Below the pieces are notes generated by a model. That model did not search any database and had not been told where the DNA came from. It saw only the letters and a program-made list of their open reading frames with translations. From a virus, in IMG/VR virus record IMGVR_UViG_3300020198_000067, positions 1-30,802 of that record: a DNA stretch of 30,802 nucleotides, one strand, 5' to 3'. Both the position numbers and the translations under genes were made by a program. Shown here one piece after another: positions 21,956 to 29,501 of this stretch. The first letter of the stretch is position 1. Each line of letters begins with the position of its first letter.

Positions 21956-23596
21956 TTAGAAGAACTCAGAGTTCACTTCTCGCCAAATAATCCTATCTCC
22001 ATTTTCACTCAATCCGATCTCAACAGGAGCAGCTTCGGCTTCTTTTTCATCTTCCAGGACAGTAGAAAAACCAAACGAGAGCCAATCAGATTCTTGTTCA
22101 TCGATCATGGATTTCGACATATTGACAGCGGTTTGTTCCTCACGGAAATACCGTTGCGCGGCCATCCATGCAAACGTTACCAGGGTCATGGCAATATCGT
22201 CATGATAGCCTTCATCCGCTTTATAGGTCTGGAGTTGTTGCGTAAAGGTCGTAAGTTCTGAGATGGTCTCAAAATCATGAATAATCAGCTTGCCACTTTC
22301 GATCAGAGTCTTGAGATTGGCGCATCCCACCTTTTTGACAGATTCGGTCATCCGAAGTCCCATCAAGACTCGGGGCTTAAACCCACTACCAAGTTTTATC
22401 TGCTGACGTTGGGGCATCGTTCGGATCAAATTATCATACTCTAATTCATAGTGGAGAGCCTCGGCGATCTGATTGCCGATATCATTAACCTCAACCAGGA
22501 GCAGCGCATTATTATAGGCTGTTCCGATCTCATATAAAATATTCGGGAGCAGCAAGGGTGAGATATACACATTATGATACCGAGCCACTTGTTGATACGG
22601 CACCGAAGTGACATCAAAGACACTCGCCGCAGTAGCATCCTGACCGATTCCGTGCGCTACATCGCAGGTCATGGCATATTTTCGTCCTGGCTTGGGATCC
22701 GCATAGATAGCTAGATTCTGTTCAGTACGTATTGGAGGCTTGTAGCTATTCTGTAATTTGGTTAGCATCTCACCTGAGATGAGCGTATTCGATGAACCGA
22801 TGAACTGGCACAACACCTCCTGGTTGAACTTCACCTCACCGAGAGCCTTCAACTGTGCTTCCTTCCAGACTTCATCACGTTCAGGATGAGCATCCCAGGG
22901 AAAGAACAAGGGCACAAAGCCATTTCGACCTTGTTCCGCATCCACCCAAAATTTATAGAAGTGATTCATGCCCTTGGGTGTACTGGCAATGATGATCTTG
23001 GTTTCTTTACCTGAAGAAATAGTGGGGAACATTGAGGTAAAAAATTCTTCAGCAATGTTATTATGCACATGGGCAAACTCATCCAGGAAAATGACTGAGA
23101 AGGACCAACCACGAACGGCCGAGGATGAGGTCGAGGCCGCAATGACACGCGAACCATTCTCCAGAGCAATTGAGCCTTTGTTCCATTCTAGAACACCCTG
23201 TTGTAACCAAAGCGGCAATCCCTCAAACGACATTTTCAATCGTGATAAGATTTCTCTGGCAGTAATGGCTTTATTCGCCAGAATGCCACAGACCTTTTGC
23301 TCATTGAATAAAATGTACCAGAGTAAAAATGCAGCAGTGGTAATAGTTTTACCACTTTGTCTCGGCAGACGAACAATCAGATTTCGATTATCTTTATACT
23401 TAGTTAGAAGTTCAGACTGAAAATCATAAGGCTCAAAGGGAATCCGCCCACGATCCACATGAATGATCTTGACATAGTTCCGAACAAAATAACCAATATC
23501 CTGGCTACATCGAACATACTCCTCCACTTGTTCTTTGGTGAAAGGAATCGGTACGCCAGCATGTTTTAGATTCGGATTATTGAGGTAGTTTTCCAT
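21956..23596 (-). CDS. 17: Terminase large subunit (T4 gp17-like)
   Basis: 546 residues. The ATPase has Walker A RLPRQSGKT (76-84), Walker B VIFLDEFAHV (from 168, catalytic E173) and coupling motif ASTP (204-207). The RNase H-like nuclease has the acidic triad in MTCDVAHG (D312), LLVEVNDIG (E369/D372) and HDDIAM (D466/D467). It is the headful packaging motor with gp16 and docks on gp20. The start overlaps gp16 by 20 bases. It is slightly shorter than T4 gp17 (610), mainly at the N-terminus. Confidence 0.97.
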   Translation of the reverse strand: MENYLNNPNLKHAGVPIPFTKEQVEEYVRCSQDIGYFVRNYVKIIHVDRGRIPFEPYDFQSELLTKYKDNRNLIVRLPRQSGKTITTAAFLLWYILFNEQKVCGILANKAITAREILSRLKMSFEGLPLWLQQGVLEWNKGSIALENGSRVIAASTSSSAVRGWSFSVIFLDEFAHVHNNIAEEFFTSMFPTISSGKETKIIIASTPKGMNHFYKFWVDAEQGRNGFVPLFFPWDAHPERDEVWKEAQLKALGEVKFNQEVLCQFIGSSNTLISGEMLTKLQNSYKPPIRTEQNLAIYADPKPGRKYAMTCDVAHGIGQDATAASVFDVTSVPYQQVARYHNVYISPLLLPNILYEIGTAYNNALLLVEVNDIGNQIAEALHYELEYDNLIRTMPQRQQIKLGSGFKPRVLMGLRMTESVKKVGCANLKTLIESGKLIIHDFETISELTTFTQQLQTYKADEGYHDDIAMTLVTFAWMAAQRYFREEQTAVNMSKSMIDEQESDWLSFGFSTVLEDEKEAEAAPVEIGLSENGDRIIWREVNSEFF

Positions 23597-23987
23597 TGCG
23601 AGCTTGGGCCATTAGTTCCGCGGTTGTGCCCACAAACACCGCAGCCTTTTCAACATGCACCGTGGGAGATGAAGCCGGGGGCGAATCAACTGAGAGCTTT
23701 CGTTCTTGTTCATGAATACTCAGTAAGTCTTTATTGATATCGGACATTGTTTTCATCAACTGCCCCACGACTTCCAGAGCCCTGGGATGTTGTGAACCTT
23801 CAGCCACGAGAATAGCCGTTTGGAGAGCTTGACTTCCGTTATCAATCACTGCCCGAATATTTCTGCGGGCATATTCAGCATCCTCTTCCACACTGACCTT
23901 GGTTGCAGCGGGCACAACCAGGGCCTTGGTTTCTTGAGTGGTGATCGGTGTGGCTAAAATCTCTATGATCTCGTCATCATTAGGCAT
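23577..23987 (-). CDS. 16: Terminase small subunit (T4 gp16-like)
   Basis: 136 residues from ATG 23987 (MPNDDEIIEILATP). A longer form would need a TTG at 24002. It contains a central helical pair (DNGSQALQTAILVAEGSQHP and ALEVVGQLMKTMSDINKDLL), the conserved gp16 oligomerisation core. It recognises DNA and stimulates gp17 ATPase. It overlaps gp15 by 8 bases and gp17 by 20 bases, so translation is coupled. Confidence 0.9.
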   Translation of the reverse strand: MPNDDEIIEILATPITTQETKALVVPAATKVSVEEDAEYARRNIRAVIDNGSQALQTAILVAEGSQHPRALEVVGQLMKTMSDINKDLLSIHEQERKLSVDSPPASSPTVHVEKAAVFVGTTAELMAQARNGKLPQ

Positions 23988-24963
23988 AAGGGAATTCTTC
24001 AATCGTTGTAATGTACCCGAATGTACCTGCAGAGTTGGCGGTCAGTGGATCAACATTCGAGGTGGTTGCGACTGCAGGTATTAATGAAGTATTCGAGGCG
24101 GCCACAGTCCAGAGAGCCCTTGAATCATCACCCCGAAGGACATCATCCACAATGATCGCGTCGGTGGCGTCCGTGACCGTCAGACTCAATACACTATTAG
24201 ACCATTCACTTACCGTGGCCGTGATATCTTCTCCCACCACTCGCACAATTTCACCGACCCGAAAATCACTGATACCATTGGCAGCCATGGTCATTCGTTG
24301 CACCGTGATCGTGGTGGGATCCTCAAAGAGATTCGTGATGGCCGATTTAATCACTGAGGTATTAGCGACAGGACCAAAGAAAAATCCCTGTAAGGTAAAT
24401 TGAAAATCCCAGACAATCAATCGAGTCGAATCAAACGTCCCTTCGTAGTCAATGTTCTGATTGACAGAATCCAGCGTGATCGCAATATCTTTTCTGAGAT
24501 TTGCGGTGGGTACTAGCAATGCCGTGATTGTGAAATCGGGCTGAAAGTATGGGAAAATCTGCTCGGCGATCTGTGTTCCATCCTCAACATTTCGCACAAA
24601 GACCGACATTGAATAACCAATGTTATAGGGTACTCCTTGATAGACACTATAGTTCGTAGTATTACTAACAGGTGGTCCCTGAACTCGAAGCAACGTCTGC
24701 TGTTTTCGTGAGGCATCATAGGAAATGCTGGAGACCTCAAACGAAATTCTGGGTAATACTATGCCCACACTTTTGGTGAGTTTGGGATCGCTTTTTATTC
24801 TGGTGAGAAACTTTTCCTTGGGACCATAGGCCAGCGGAACTTTTAATTTATCTGTAACAACACCCGCGCTGGTATATCGAGACAAGTAAATGTTGTTGAA
24901 CAATGTCCCAAAAACGATGGAATATTTTCTTATAAGCCTGTGGTAGAAATGAGTGCTAAACAT
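23980..24963 (-). CDS. 15: Proximal tail sheath stabilizer (T4 gp15-like)
   Basis: 327 residues (T4 gp15 is 272). FYHRLIRKYSIVFGTLFNNI, KVPLAYGPKEKFLTRIKSDP, IVLPRISFEVSSISYDASRK and QIAEQIFPYFQPDFTITALL align to the gp15 pattern. It caps the tail tube and sheath and joins the neck. The C-terminal ~90 residues are an added beta-type domain. Its ATG overlaps the last codons of the GIY-YIG endonuclease, which supplies the AGGTGA ribosome site. Confidence 0.92.
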   Translation of the reverse strand: MFSTHFYHRLIRKYSIVFGTLFNNIYLSRYTSAGVVTDKLKVPLAYGPKEKFLTRIKSDPKLTKSVGIVLPRISFEVSSISYDASRKQQTLLRVQGPPVSNTTNYSVYQGVPYNIGYSMSVFVRNVEDGTQIAEQIFPYFQPDFTITALLVPTANLRKDIAITLDSVNQNIDYEGTFDSTRLIVWDFQFTLQGFFFGPVANTSVIKSAITNLFEDPTTITVQRMTMAANGISDFRVGEIVRVVGEDITATVSEWSNSVLSLTVTDATDAIIVDDVLRGDDSRALWTVAASNTSLIPAVATTSNVDPLTANSAGTFGYITTIEEFPYA

Positions 24964-25696
24964 TGGTCATCACCTGTTGAGCGGGATATACATAACAATG
25001 CGTACCATCAGCACGGTAGACTCTTTTTCTTCCAGTGTTCACTTGACGCATTTTCTCAACACTTTCACGAGTTCGTTTCTTTCCAAGTTTAGCTTGACGC
25101 ATTTTCTCTTTAGCTTCAAAAGAGATTTTCTGACCAATCAATGCTTGTCGTATTTTTTCTTTAGTTTCGGGAGAGTGTTTTCTTCCTGCATTCGACAATT
25201 TTATTTTCTCTATAGTCTCAGGAGATACTCGCCGCCCTTTGCCATAATTTGGATCGTTTGCTTTAGCTATAGCTCTAGTTATAGCTCTAGATTGTTCTCT
25301 TTTCTCCACATGCTCAGGAGAGAGTTTCTTCCCACGCTTAGCCACAGACATTTTTTTCTTGGCCTCATCAGTGACTTTATATCCCAGAGTACCTTCTCCG
25401 CCAAGGGTCATATTGTACCCTTGCTTATTTTGATGGAAACTGTTATACTCTCGAATAAAATAAGGCTCCATTTCTTGCAACAAATGTTTTCCGTTTTTAG
25501 ATTGACAAATTACTTCCCACGCAAACGCATCAAGGCCGTGGGCCCGAATAGCGCGGTGAAGTAAATTTTGCGAACCTCTTTCAGCAGCATGAATATGATC
25601 GTTCATTCGCCGCGGCCATTGCGAATCAAATCCAATATAGACTTTACCATTAACCGTATTGACGACTTTATAGATGGAATAAATATTTCCTGTCAT
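24956..25696 (-). CDS. GIY-YIG homing endonuclease with NUMOD3 repeats (Seg-like)
   Basis: 246 residues from MTGNIYSIYKVV at 25696 (ribosome site AAGGAG); a longer upstream frame runs through the structured leader. The GIY-YIG module has IYSIY-(10)-KVYIG, Arg in WPRRMNDH and the metal-binding Glu in LLQEMEPYFIREYNS. The GIY triplet reads SIY. Then follow about five NUMOD3-type DNA-binding repeats (GKKLSPEHVEK, GRRVSPETIEK, GRKHSPETKEK, GQKISFEAKEK, GKKRTRESVEK). It is inserted between gp14 and gp15 and is more AT-rich than both. It is free-standing and would home into phages lacking it. Confidence 0.92.
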   Translation of the reverse strand: MTGNIYSIYKVVNTVNGKVYIGFDSQWPRRMNDHIHAAERGSQNLLHRAIRAHGLDAFAWEVICQSKNGKHLLQEMEPYFIREYNSFHQNKQGYNMTLGGEGTLGYKVTDEAKKKMSVAKRGKKLSPEHVEKREQSRAITRAIAKANDPNYGKGRRVSPETIEKIKLSNAGRKHSPETKEKIRQALIGQKISFEAKEKMRQAKLGKKRTRESVEKMRQVNTGRKRVYRADGTHCYVYPAQQVMTNV

Positions 25697-25732
25697 AGCT
25701 GGCACTCCTTCTCTAAAGGGTTCGGTGCTAGA

Positions 25733-25762
25733 GTGGGTGGGGATTGCAGTCCCGCGACCCAC
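25733..25762 (-). promoter_or_regulatory. Structured leader of the GIY-YIG gene
   Basis: A 6-bp outer stem (GTGGGT/ACCCAC) encloses an inner GGGA...TCCC stem around TGCA. It lies ~37 bases upstream of the endonuclease start and just downstream of AATAAATA (25768-25775, a one-base variant of the late promoter). It could modulate translation or mark the element's 5' boundary. Confidence 0.5.
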
Positions 25763-25793
25763 ATTATTATTTATTCCTTTCACTCGCTATATT

Positions 25794-26696
25794 CTATAAT
25801 CCTCCTTCGCTGAACGGGTTTGACTCTGAGAAGTCAATTATAGCATCCGCTTCAGTTTGCACAATCTTGGTATCGAACAAATCTTCCACGGCGGTATCGA
25901 TATTCGTATCAACATCCGTAGTAGTCAAAGCCCATTGTGCATTACTGAGCGAACCGATGACATTCGCGGTCGACCAGGTACCGACGCTGCGAATAACATC
26001 CAAAATTCGGGTAGTTGAATCCCAGCCACGAACCAGAGCTTTCGCCGTGGCCGTGGAGACATTTGCACCCTGGTAGACGATTTCATTATTCGCCGCATCA
26101 TACGTACCTGTTCCACCTACGGTCAGGATGAGATTGGTGCCACGGTACGCATCGATGATCTGATTATCTACCTCAGGACGGCCCGTGAAGATATATTCAT
26201 CCGAGAACGCAAATTGCCGAACATGGAGAGAAAAGACATAAACATTTCCACCACGACCACGACCCAGGGTATAGAACATAGCCTGATTGTTCTCATGTTC
26301 GACATGGGTAATCTCGAAGAAATTTTCTACCAGAGGTACGTATAAGAGGTCGCCCTCACGTGGACGAGTCATCGTGGGAAAGGTCATCTTGAATCGTTGT
26401 CTTGAGACTAAGAAAGTGCTTTCATCACGAATATCCAACCCAAACTTAGAAATAAAATCGCCCTCACCTTCCATGGCCTGAGTATTTTCCAGGTACATCT
26501 CCATTTGTCGTGCCGAGACGTATTGTTTGTTTGTGTCCTCACCATAGAGAAGGTCTTCACTACCGCCGGAAGTGCGAGGCAAATAATATACGTCCATACC
26601 GTGAATTTGCATCGCCTCAATACACAAATCCTCGACCAGAAGCTGTTCAGACGTAACGTTGGTTGGGGTGAAGTTGAAATAAGGATTTGTGGTCAT
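25794..26696 (-). CDS. 14: Neck protein (T4 gp14-like)
   Basis: 300 residues (T4 gp14 is 256). NPYFNFTPTNVTSEQLLVED, IQIHGxDVYYLPRT-type start (AMQIHGMDVYYLPRT), LLYGEDTNKQYVSARQMEMY and REGDLLYVPLVENFFEITHV follow gp14. With gp13 it closes the packaged head and accepts the tail. An inserted beta-type domain (residues ~190-280) is not in T4. There is no strong ribosome site; it starts right after the relic element at 26697. Confidence 0.93.
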   Translation of the reverse strand: MTTNPYFNFTPTNVTSEQLLVEDLCIEAMQIHGMDVYYLPRTSGGSEDLLYGEDTNKQYVSARQMEMYLENTQAMEGEGDFISKFGLDIRDESTFLVSRQRFKMTFPTMTRPREGDLLYVPLVENFFEITHVEHENNQAMFYTLGRGRGGNVYVFSLHVRQFAFSDEYIFTGRPEVDNQIIDAYRGTNLILTVGGTGTYDAANNEIVYQGANVSTATAKALVRGWDSTTRILDVIRSVGTWSTANVIGSLSNAQWALTTTDVDTNIDTAVEDLFDTKIVQTEADAIIDFSESNPFSEGGL

Positions 26697-26770
26697 GTTA
26701 TGCTACCGCTACCATTTGTTGAGTTGGATATGCCATATATACGCTACCGTCCCGCGATCCACATTTTTAT
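26697..26770 (-). pseudogene. Deletion relic of a homing-endonuclease element between gp13 and gp14
   Basis: The 5' part (ATAAAAATGTGGATCGCGGG) matches the leader of the intact GIY-YIG gene (25768 downward), and the 3' part translates as DGSVYMAYPTQQMVAVA-stop. That parallels the intact protein's end DGTHCYVYPAQQVMTNV-stop with identical spacing from DG to the stop. The two parts join at GGGAC/GACGG and are in different frames. So an element's ends remain and its body is lost. Confidence 0.7.
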
Positions 26771-26776
26771 ATATCT

Positions 26777-27748
26777 CTAACCTATAAAAATCCCCTCTGC
26801 TGGCAGTACGCTCAACTGATGAACGGATTCTTCCAGTTCTTTGAGTTCCGCCACGGCCTCATCAAAAAGCACCTGACCATTCAACATCACCCCACCAGGC
26901 ATTTGGATTCCAGAAAATTTTTTCAAATTCGCCGACCACTGACGCTTGATAAGAGCCGTGGCATATTTTTTCAGGAAGCGATCATTCCATACATCGGAAG
27001 TATCAGGCAGAAAAATCACCAGGCTATTCGCCGTATTCTCAAACGTGCTATAAGTATTCATCATCAATGCTGAATCAACGGTATTGACAGTCAGGGGCTC
27101 CGAATTCACCCCACTCGTTTGCACCACAATCAAATCACCAGACACGACTTCTTGATCCAGAGTGCTGCTTGTCCCGATGATTGTATTAGAATTAGCAGTA
27201 GTGGCAAATGCACCTGTTAAGCGACGAGAATCCGCATCGAGCCGTCGGTAACATTCAATGATTACCCAATTGCCAACCGCCAGGTCTGTGGACCAATTGA
27301 CATCCAGCATCAATCGATTTTGTTTTCGATTGAACCTAAATTGCGGTGCCCCACTGAATAGTAAGTTCAGGGTCCGAATATGCTGCATGGTCATTTCATA
27401 AGATACATAGGAGACGGAGGTAAAATCATAGAGGTCATGGAGACGTAGTTGATACCGTAGGTCAAACATATTGATCGAGGCATTAGACTGATCGAAGGGA
27501 AACACGCTCTTGACCCCAATGATCGCATCGGGGCAATAAATCCATCGCCGAGCCGCGTCCTCTGCCGTGATCTTGTGCTTCATGAAGATTTTGGCTGATC
27601 CATCGAAATGATAATCTTCGTAGAATGCAACAGCCTCATCGATCCGATCATCAACCTGATCGTCATCGACATTAATCTGAATCACAGGATGGCCGAGGAC
27701 ACGAAGGCAGTAGTTTTTGAATTGGGCACGAGTAGTTGGTTTTGACAT
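26777..27748 (-). CDS. 13: Neck protein (T4 gp13-like)
   Basis: 323 residues (T4 gp13 is 309). RAQFKNYCLRVLGHPVIQIN, DDRIDEAVAFYEDYHFDGS, NMFDLRYQLRLHDLYDFTSV and ALIKRQWSANLKKFSGIQMP are gp13 hallmarks. It forms the neck collar under the portal. It is the first gene of the leftward late block, with ribosome site AAGGGGAG and a perfect late promoter 20 bases upstream. Confidence 0.95.
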   Translation of the reverse strand: MSKPTTRAQFKNYCLRVLGHPVIQINVDDDQVDDRIDEAVAFYEDYHFDGSAKIFMKHKITAEDAARRWIYCPDAIIGVKSVFPFDQSNASINMFDLRYQLRLHDLYDFTSVSYVSYEMTMQHIRTLNLLFSGAPQFRFNRKQNRLMLDVNWSTDLAVGNWVIIECYRRLDADSRRLTGAFATTANSNTIIGTSSTLDQEVVSGDLIVVQTSGVNSEPLTVNTVDSALMMNTYSTFENTANSLVIFLPDTSDVWNDRFLKKYATALIKRQWSANLKKFSGIQMPGGVMLNGQVLFDEAVAELKELEESVHQLSVLPAEGIFIG

Positions 27749-27767
27749 AATACGCTCCCCTTTACTA

Positions 27768-27775
27768 TATTTATA
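27768..27775 (-). promoter_or_regulatory. Late promoter at the head of the structural block
   Basis: Minus-strand TATAAATA, exact late consensus, 20 bases before the gp13 ATG. It is back-to-back with the rightward early promoter at 27857. Confidence 0.82.
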
Positions 27776-27856
27776 CGTGTGGAAATGTCATTCCAAAGGA
27801 TTTAGGTGCCAAAAAGATGCAGTTCTAAGTTATTGATTTCAAAGCAAATATAGTGC

Positions 27857-27885
27857 TTGACATTATCATGAAAAAGGTGTATTAT
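27857..27885 (+). promoter_or_regulatory. Early sigma70-type promoter for the RNA ligase
   Basis: TTGACA (27857-27862), 17-base spacer, TATTAT (27880-27885). It belongs to a ~78-base cassette (27823-27900) repeated at 28954-29034. The upstream box TATTGATTTCA ends 15 bases before the -35. Confidence 0.85.
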
Positions 27886-27921
27886 TAAACGATGATGACC
27901 GACAAAAAGGAGAACAGAAAG

Positions 27922-28851
27922 ATGTACGATTCCTGGCATTCGTATCCCTCAGCCTATGCGCTGGGACATCCCAATCTGAAAGGCCTGCTGGGCGACCCTG
28001 TACTGGTTGAAGAAAAGATTGATGGCTCTCAATTTTCGTTCGGAGTGTTTGAATCTGGGACTGGCTTGGCTACAGCTACACATATTCGATGCCGATCAAA
28101 GGGTGTTGACTTGCAGATATTGACACCAGAAAAAATGTTTGATCAAGCCGTTCGTACCGCGGTGTCTTTGCAGGATAAACTTCGTATTGGATGGACGTAC
28201 CGAGCCGAGTATCTTGCAAAACCCAAGCATAATGCGCTGGCGTATGATCGAATTCCCAAGGATCATTTGATTCTGTTTGATATCAATATCGAACTTGAAA
28301 CCTATCTGACGTATGAGGAAAAGAAAGCCGAGGCTGAACGATTGGGTCTAGAAGTGGTCCCCAAGATATTCGAGGGGATAATCACGGATATCAATTTATT
28401 CCGTGAACTGTTAGACCGAGAATCATGTCTGGGCGGTCCGAAGATTGAGGGAGTCGTTATTAAGAACTACCATCAATTCGGTCGTGATAAAAAGATACTT
28501 CTGGGAAAATTTGTCTCTGAGGCATTCAAAGAAGTTCATCGAAAGGAGTGGAAAGAAGCGAATCCAACCTCTCGTGGTATCGTCGAGAATCTTGGTGAAA
28601 TGCTTCGGACTCCTGCCCGATGGAACAAGACGATCCAGCATCTAAAAGAAGCAGGGACGCTCACTGATTCGCCGCAGGACATTGGGTTGATTATGAAAGA
28701 AGTGCCTCTGGATATTCTGAAAGAGGAAGAAGATTTTATCAAGGAGAAATTATTTCAATGGGCCTGGCCGCATCTTAAGAGAGCATCCGTTCGGGGTATT
28801 CCTGAATGGTATAAAGAAAAATTGGTGGAGAAACAGTTCGATCATGATTGA
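27922..28851 (+). CDS. ATP-dependent RNA ligase (Rnl2-like)
   Basis: 309 residues from the ATG at 27922, which follows AAAGGAG by 10 bases; an in-frame ATG at 27892 sits right at the predicted transcript start. Nucleotidyltransferase motifs: I is VEEKIDGSQ (K32, AMP acceptor), then IRCRSKG, III is TYRAEYLAKPKHN, IV is IEGVVIKNY and V is KILLGKFVSEAF. The remaining ~110 residues are a helical C-terminal domain. It would seal nicked RNA, for example tRNA cut by host defence nucleases, as T4 ligases do; the substrate is inferred. No separate Pnkp is adjacent. Confidence 0.9.
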   Translation: MYDSWHSYPSAYALGHPNLKGLLGDPVLVEEKIDGSQFSFGVFESGTGLATATHIRCRSKGVDLQILTPEKMFDQAVRTAVSLQDKLRIGWTYRAEYLAKPKHNALAYDRIPKDHLILFDINIELETYLTYEEKKAEAERLGLEVVPKIFEGIITDINLFRELLDRESCLGGPKIEGVVIKNYHQFGRDKKILLGKFVSEAFKEVHRKEWKEANPTSRGIVENLGEMLRTPARWNKTIQHLKEAGTLTDSPQDIGLIMKEVPLDILKEEEDFIKEKLFQWAWPHLKRASVRGIPEWYKEKLVEKQFDHD

Positions 28852-28945
28852 CCAACAAATTCATGATAAAATTCGGGTCGCCTGGAATCAACGGAAACAG
28901 CAACGACACGGGCTCTTGTGTCTCCCTCACCAGAAATTGCAGTAA
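28844..28945 (+). CDS. Possible 33-residue basic peptide
   Basis: MIDQQIHDKIRVAWNQRKQQ and then RHGLLCLPHQKLQ. It overlaps the ligase stop by 8 bases, suggesting coupling, with GGTGGAG 13 bases upstream. Short and unassigned. Confidence 0.4.
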   Translation: MIDQQIHDKIRVAWNQRKQQRHGLLCLPHQKLQ

Positions 28946-28988
28946 AAAAACTCTTCTAAGTCATTGATTTTCAAAGCAAATATAATAC

Positions 28989-29017
28989 TTGACATTATCA
29001 TGAGGGGGGTGTACTAT
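28989..29017 (+). promoter_or_regulatory. Duplicate early promoter
   Basis: TTGACA (28989-28994), 17-base spacer, TACTAT (29012-29017). The cassette 28954-29034 repeats 27823-27900 including the upstream box (CATTGATTTTCA) and the leader ATGATGAC...AAAAAGGAGAAC. Confidence 0.85.
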
Positions 29018-29097
29018 TAAACCATGATGATGACTAACCAAAAAGGAGAACAACACAATGCGTTATTTTGCTGAAAATCCAGAATTGTTAGATGACC
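29018..29097 (+). repeat. Tandem gene-start duplication, copy 1
   Basis: TAAACCATGATGATGACTAA through the first 13 codons of the 29058 gene. It matches copy 2 (29217-29293) except for one extra ATG triplet. Confidence 0.9.
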
Positions 29098-29219
29098 CCT
29101 CATCTGACCCTCATGAAATCCTTCGTGAACATTTTGCGAGTATGCTCGCGGCGAGTATAATCGAGAAAGCGCGCGCGAAAGCGCGGGAAGCGTATATCGA
29201 ACAAAGCGATGTCATATAA
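29058..29219 (+). CDS. Small early protein, tandem paralogue 1
   Basis: 53 residues: MRYFAENPELLDDPSSDPHE, then ILREHFASMLAA, ending AREAYIEQSDVI. Ribosome site AAAGGAGAAC. Compared with the next gene it carries a ~9-residue Ala/Lys/Arg insertion encoded by a GCGCGCGC-rich stretch. Acidic N-terminus, helical C-terminus. Unknown function; it is a typical early T4-like small protein. Confidence 0.75.
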   Translation: MRYFAENPELLDDPSSDPHEILREHFASMLAASIIEKARAKAREAYIEQSDVI

Positions 29220-29293
29220 ACCATGATGACTAACCAAAAAGGAGAACAACACAATGCGTTATTTTGCTGAAAATCCAGAATTGTTAGATGACC
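29217..29293 (+). repeat. Tandem gene-start duplication, copy 2
   Basis: Copy 2 of 29018-29097. It begins within the TAA stop of the first paralogue, so the duplication unit spans the leader, ribosome site and coding start. Confidence 0.9.
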
Positions 29294-29436
29294 TATCATC
29301 TGATTACCATGATATCCTTCGTGATCATTATGCGAGTATGCTCGCGCAAGCGCGGGAAGCGTATATCGAACAAAGCGATATCATAATTGATATCATGGAT
29401 CGTCCACGTAGTGGACGTGCGGAAGGTGGACTATGA
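29254..29436 (+). CDS. Small early protein, tandem paralogue 2
   Basis: 60 residues. The first 13 residues are identical to the gene at 29058, and the middle (ILRDHYASMLAQAREAYIEQSD) is closely related. The C-terminus differs (IIIDIMDRPRSGRAEGGL). A 7-bp hairpin (CGTCCAC-GTA-GTGGACG, 29401-29417) lies near its 3' end. The stop overlaps the next start (ATGA). Confidence 0.75.
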   Translation: MRYFAENPELLDDLSSDYHDILRDHYASMLAQAREAYIEQSDIIIDIMDRPRSGRAEGGL

Positions 29437-29501
29437 CCACGATGACGGTCTTGATCGCGCTGTTGGGCTGGATCCTTCTTCGAGGCGGCATATGCCGGTG
29501 A
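29433..29501 (+). CDS. Possible 22-residue membrane peptide
   Basis: MTTMTVLIALLGWILLRGGI then CR. It has an ATGA overlap with the previous gene and GGAAGGTGG upstream. A hydrophobic helix with a basic end suggests a micro-membrane protein. It overlaps the next small frame by 10 bases. Confidence 0.4.
   Translation: MTTMTVLIALLGWILLRGGICR

Noticed and set aside
24953-25564. Long plus-strand frame (203 codons, Phe/Ser-rich) opposite the GIY-YIG gene
   Set aside because: It is the complement of Lys/Arg/Glu-rich NUMOD repeats; no ribosome site and low-complexity composition. A shadow of the real gene.
29101-29220. GCGCGCGC-rich stretch as a possible Z-DNA or regulatory element
   Set aside because: It is in frame as Ala/Lys/Arg codons of the first tandem paralogue and is simply a short insertion relative to the second.
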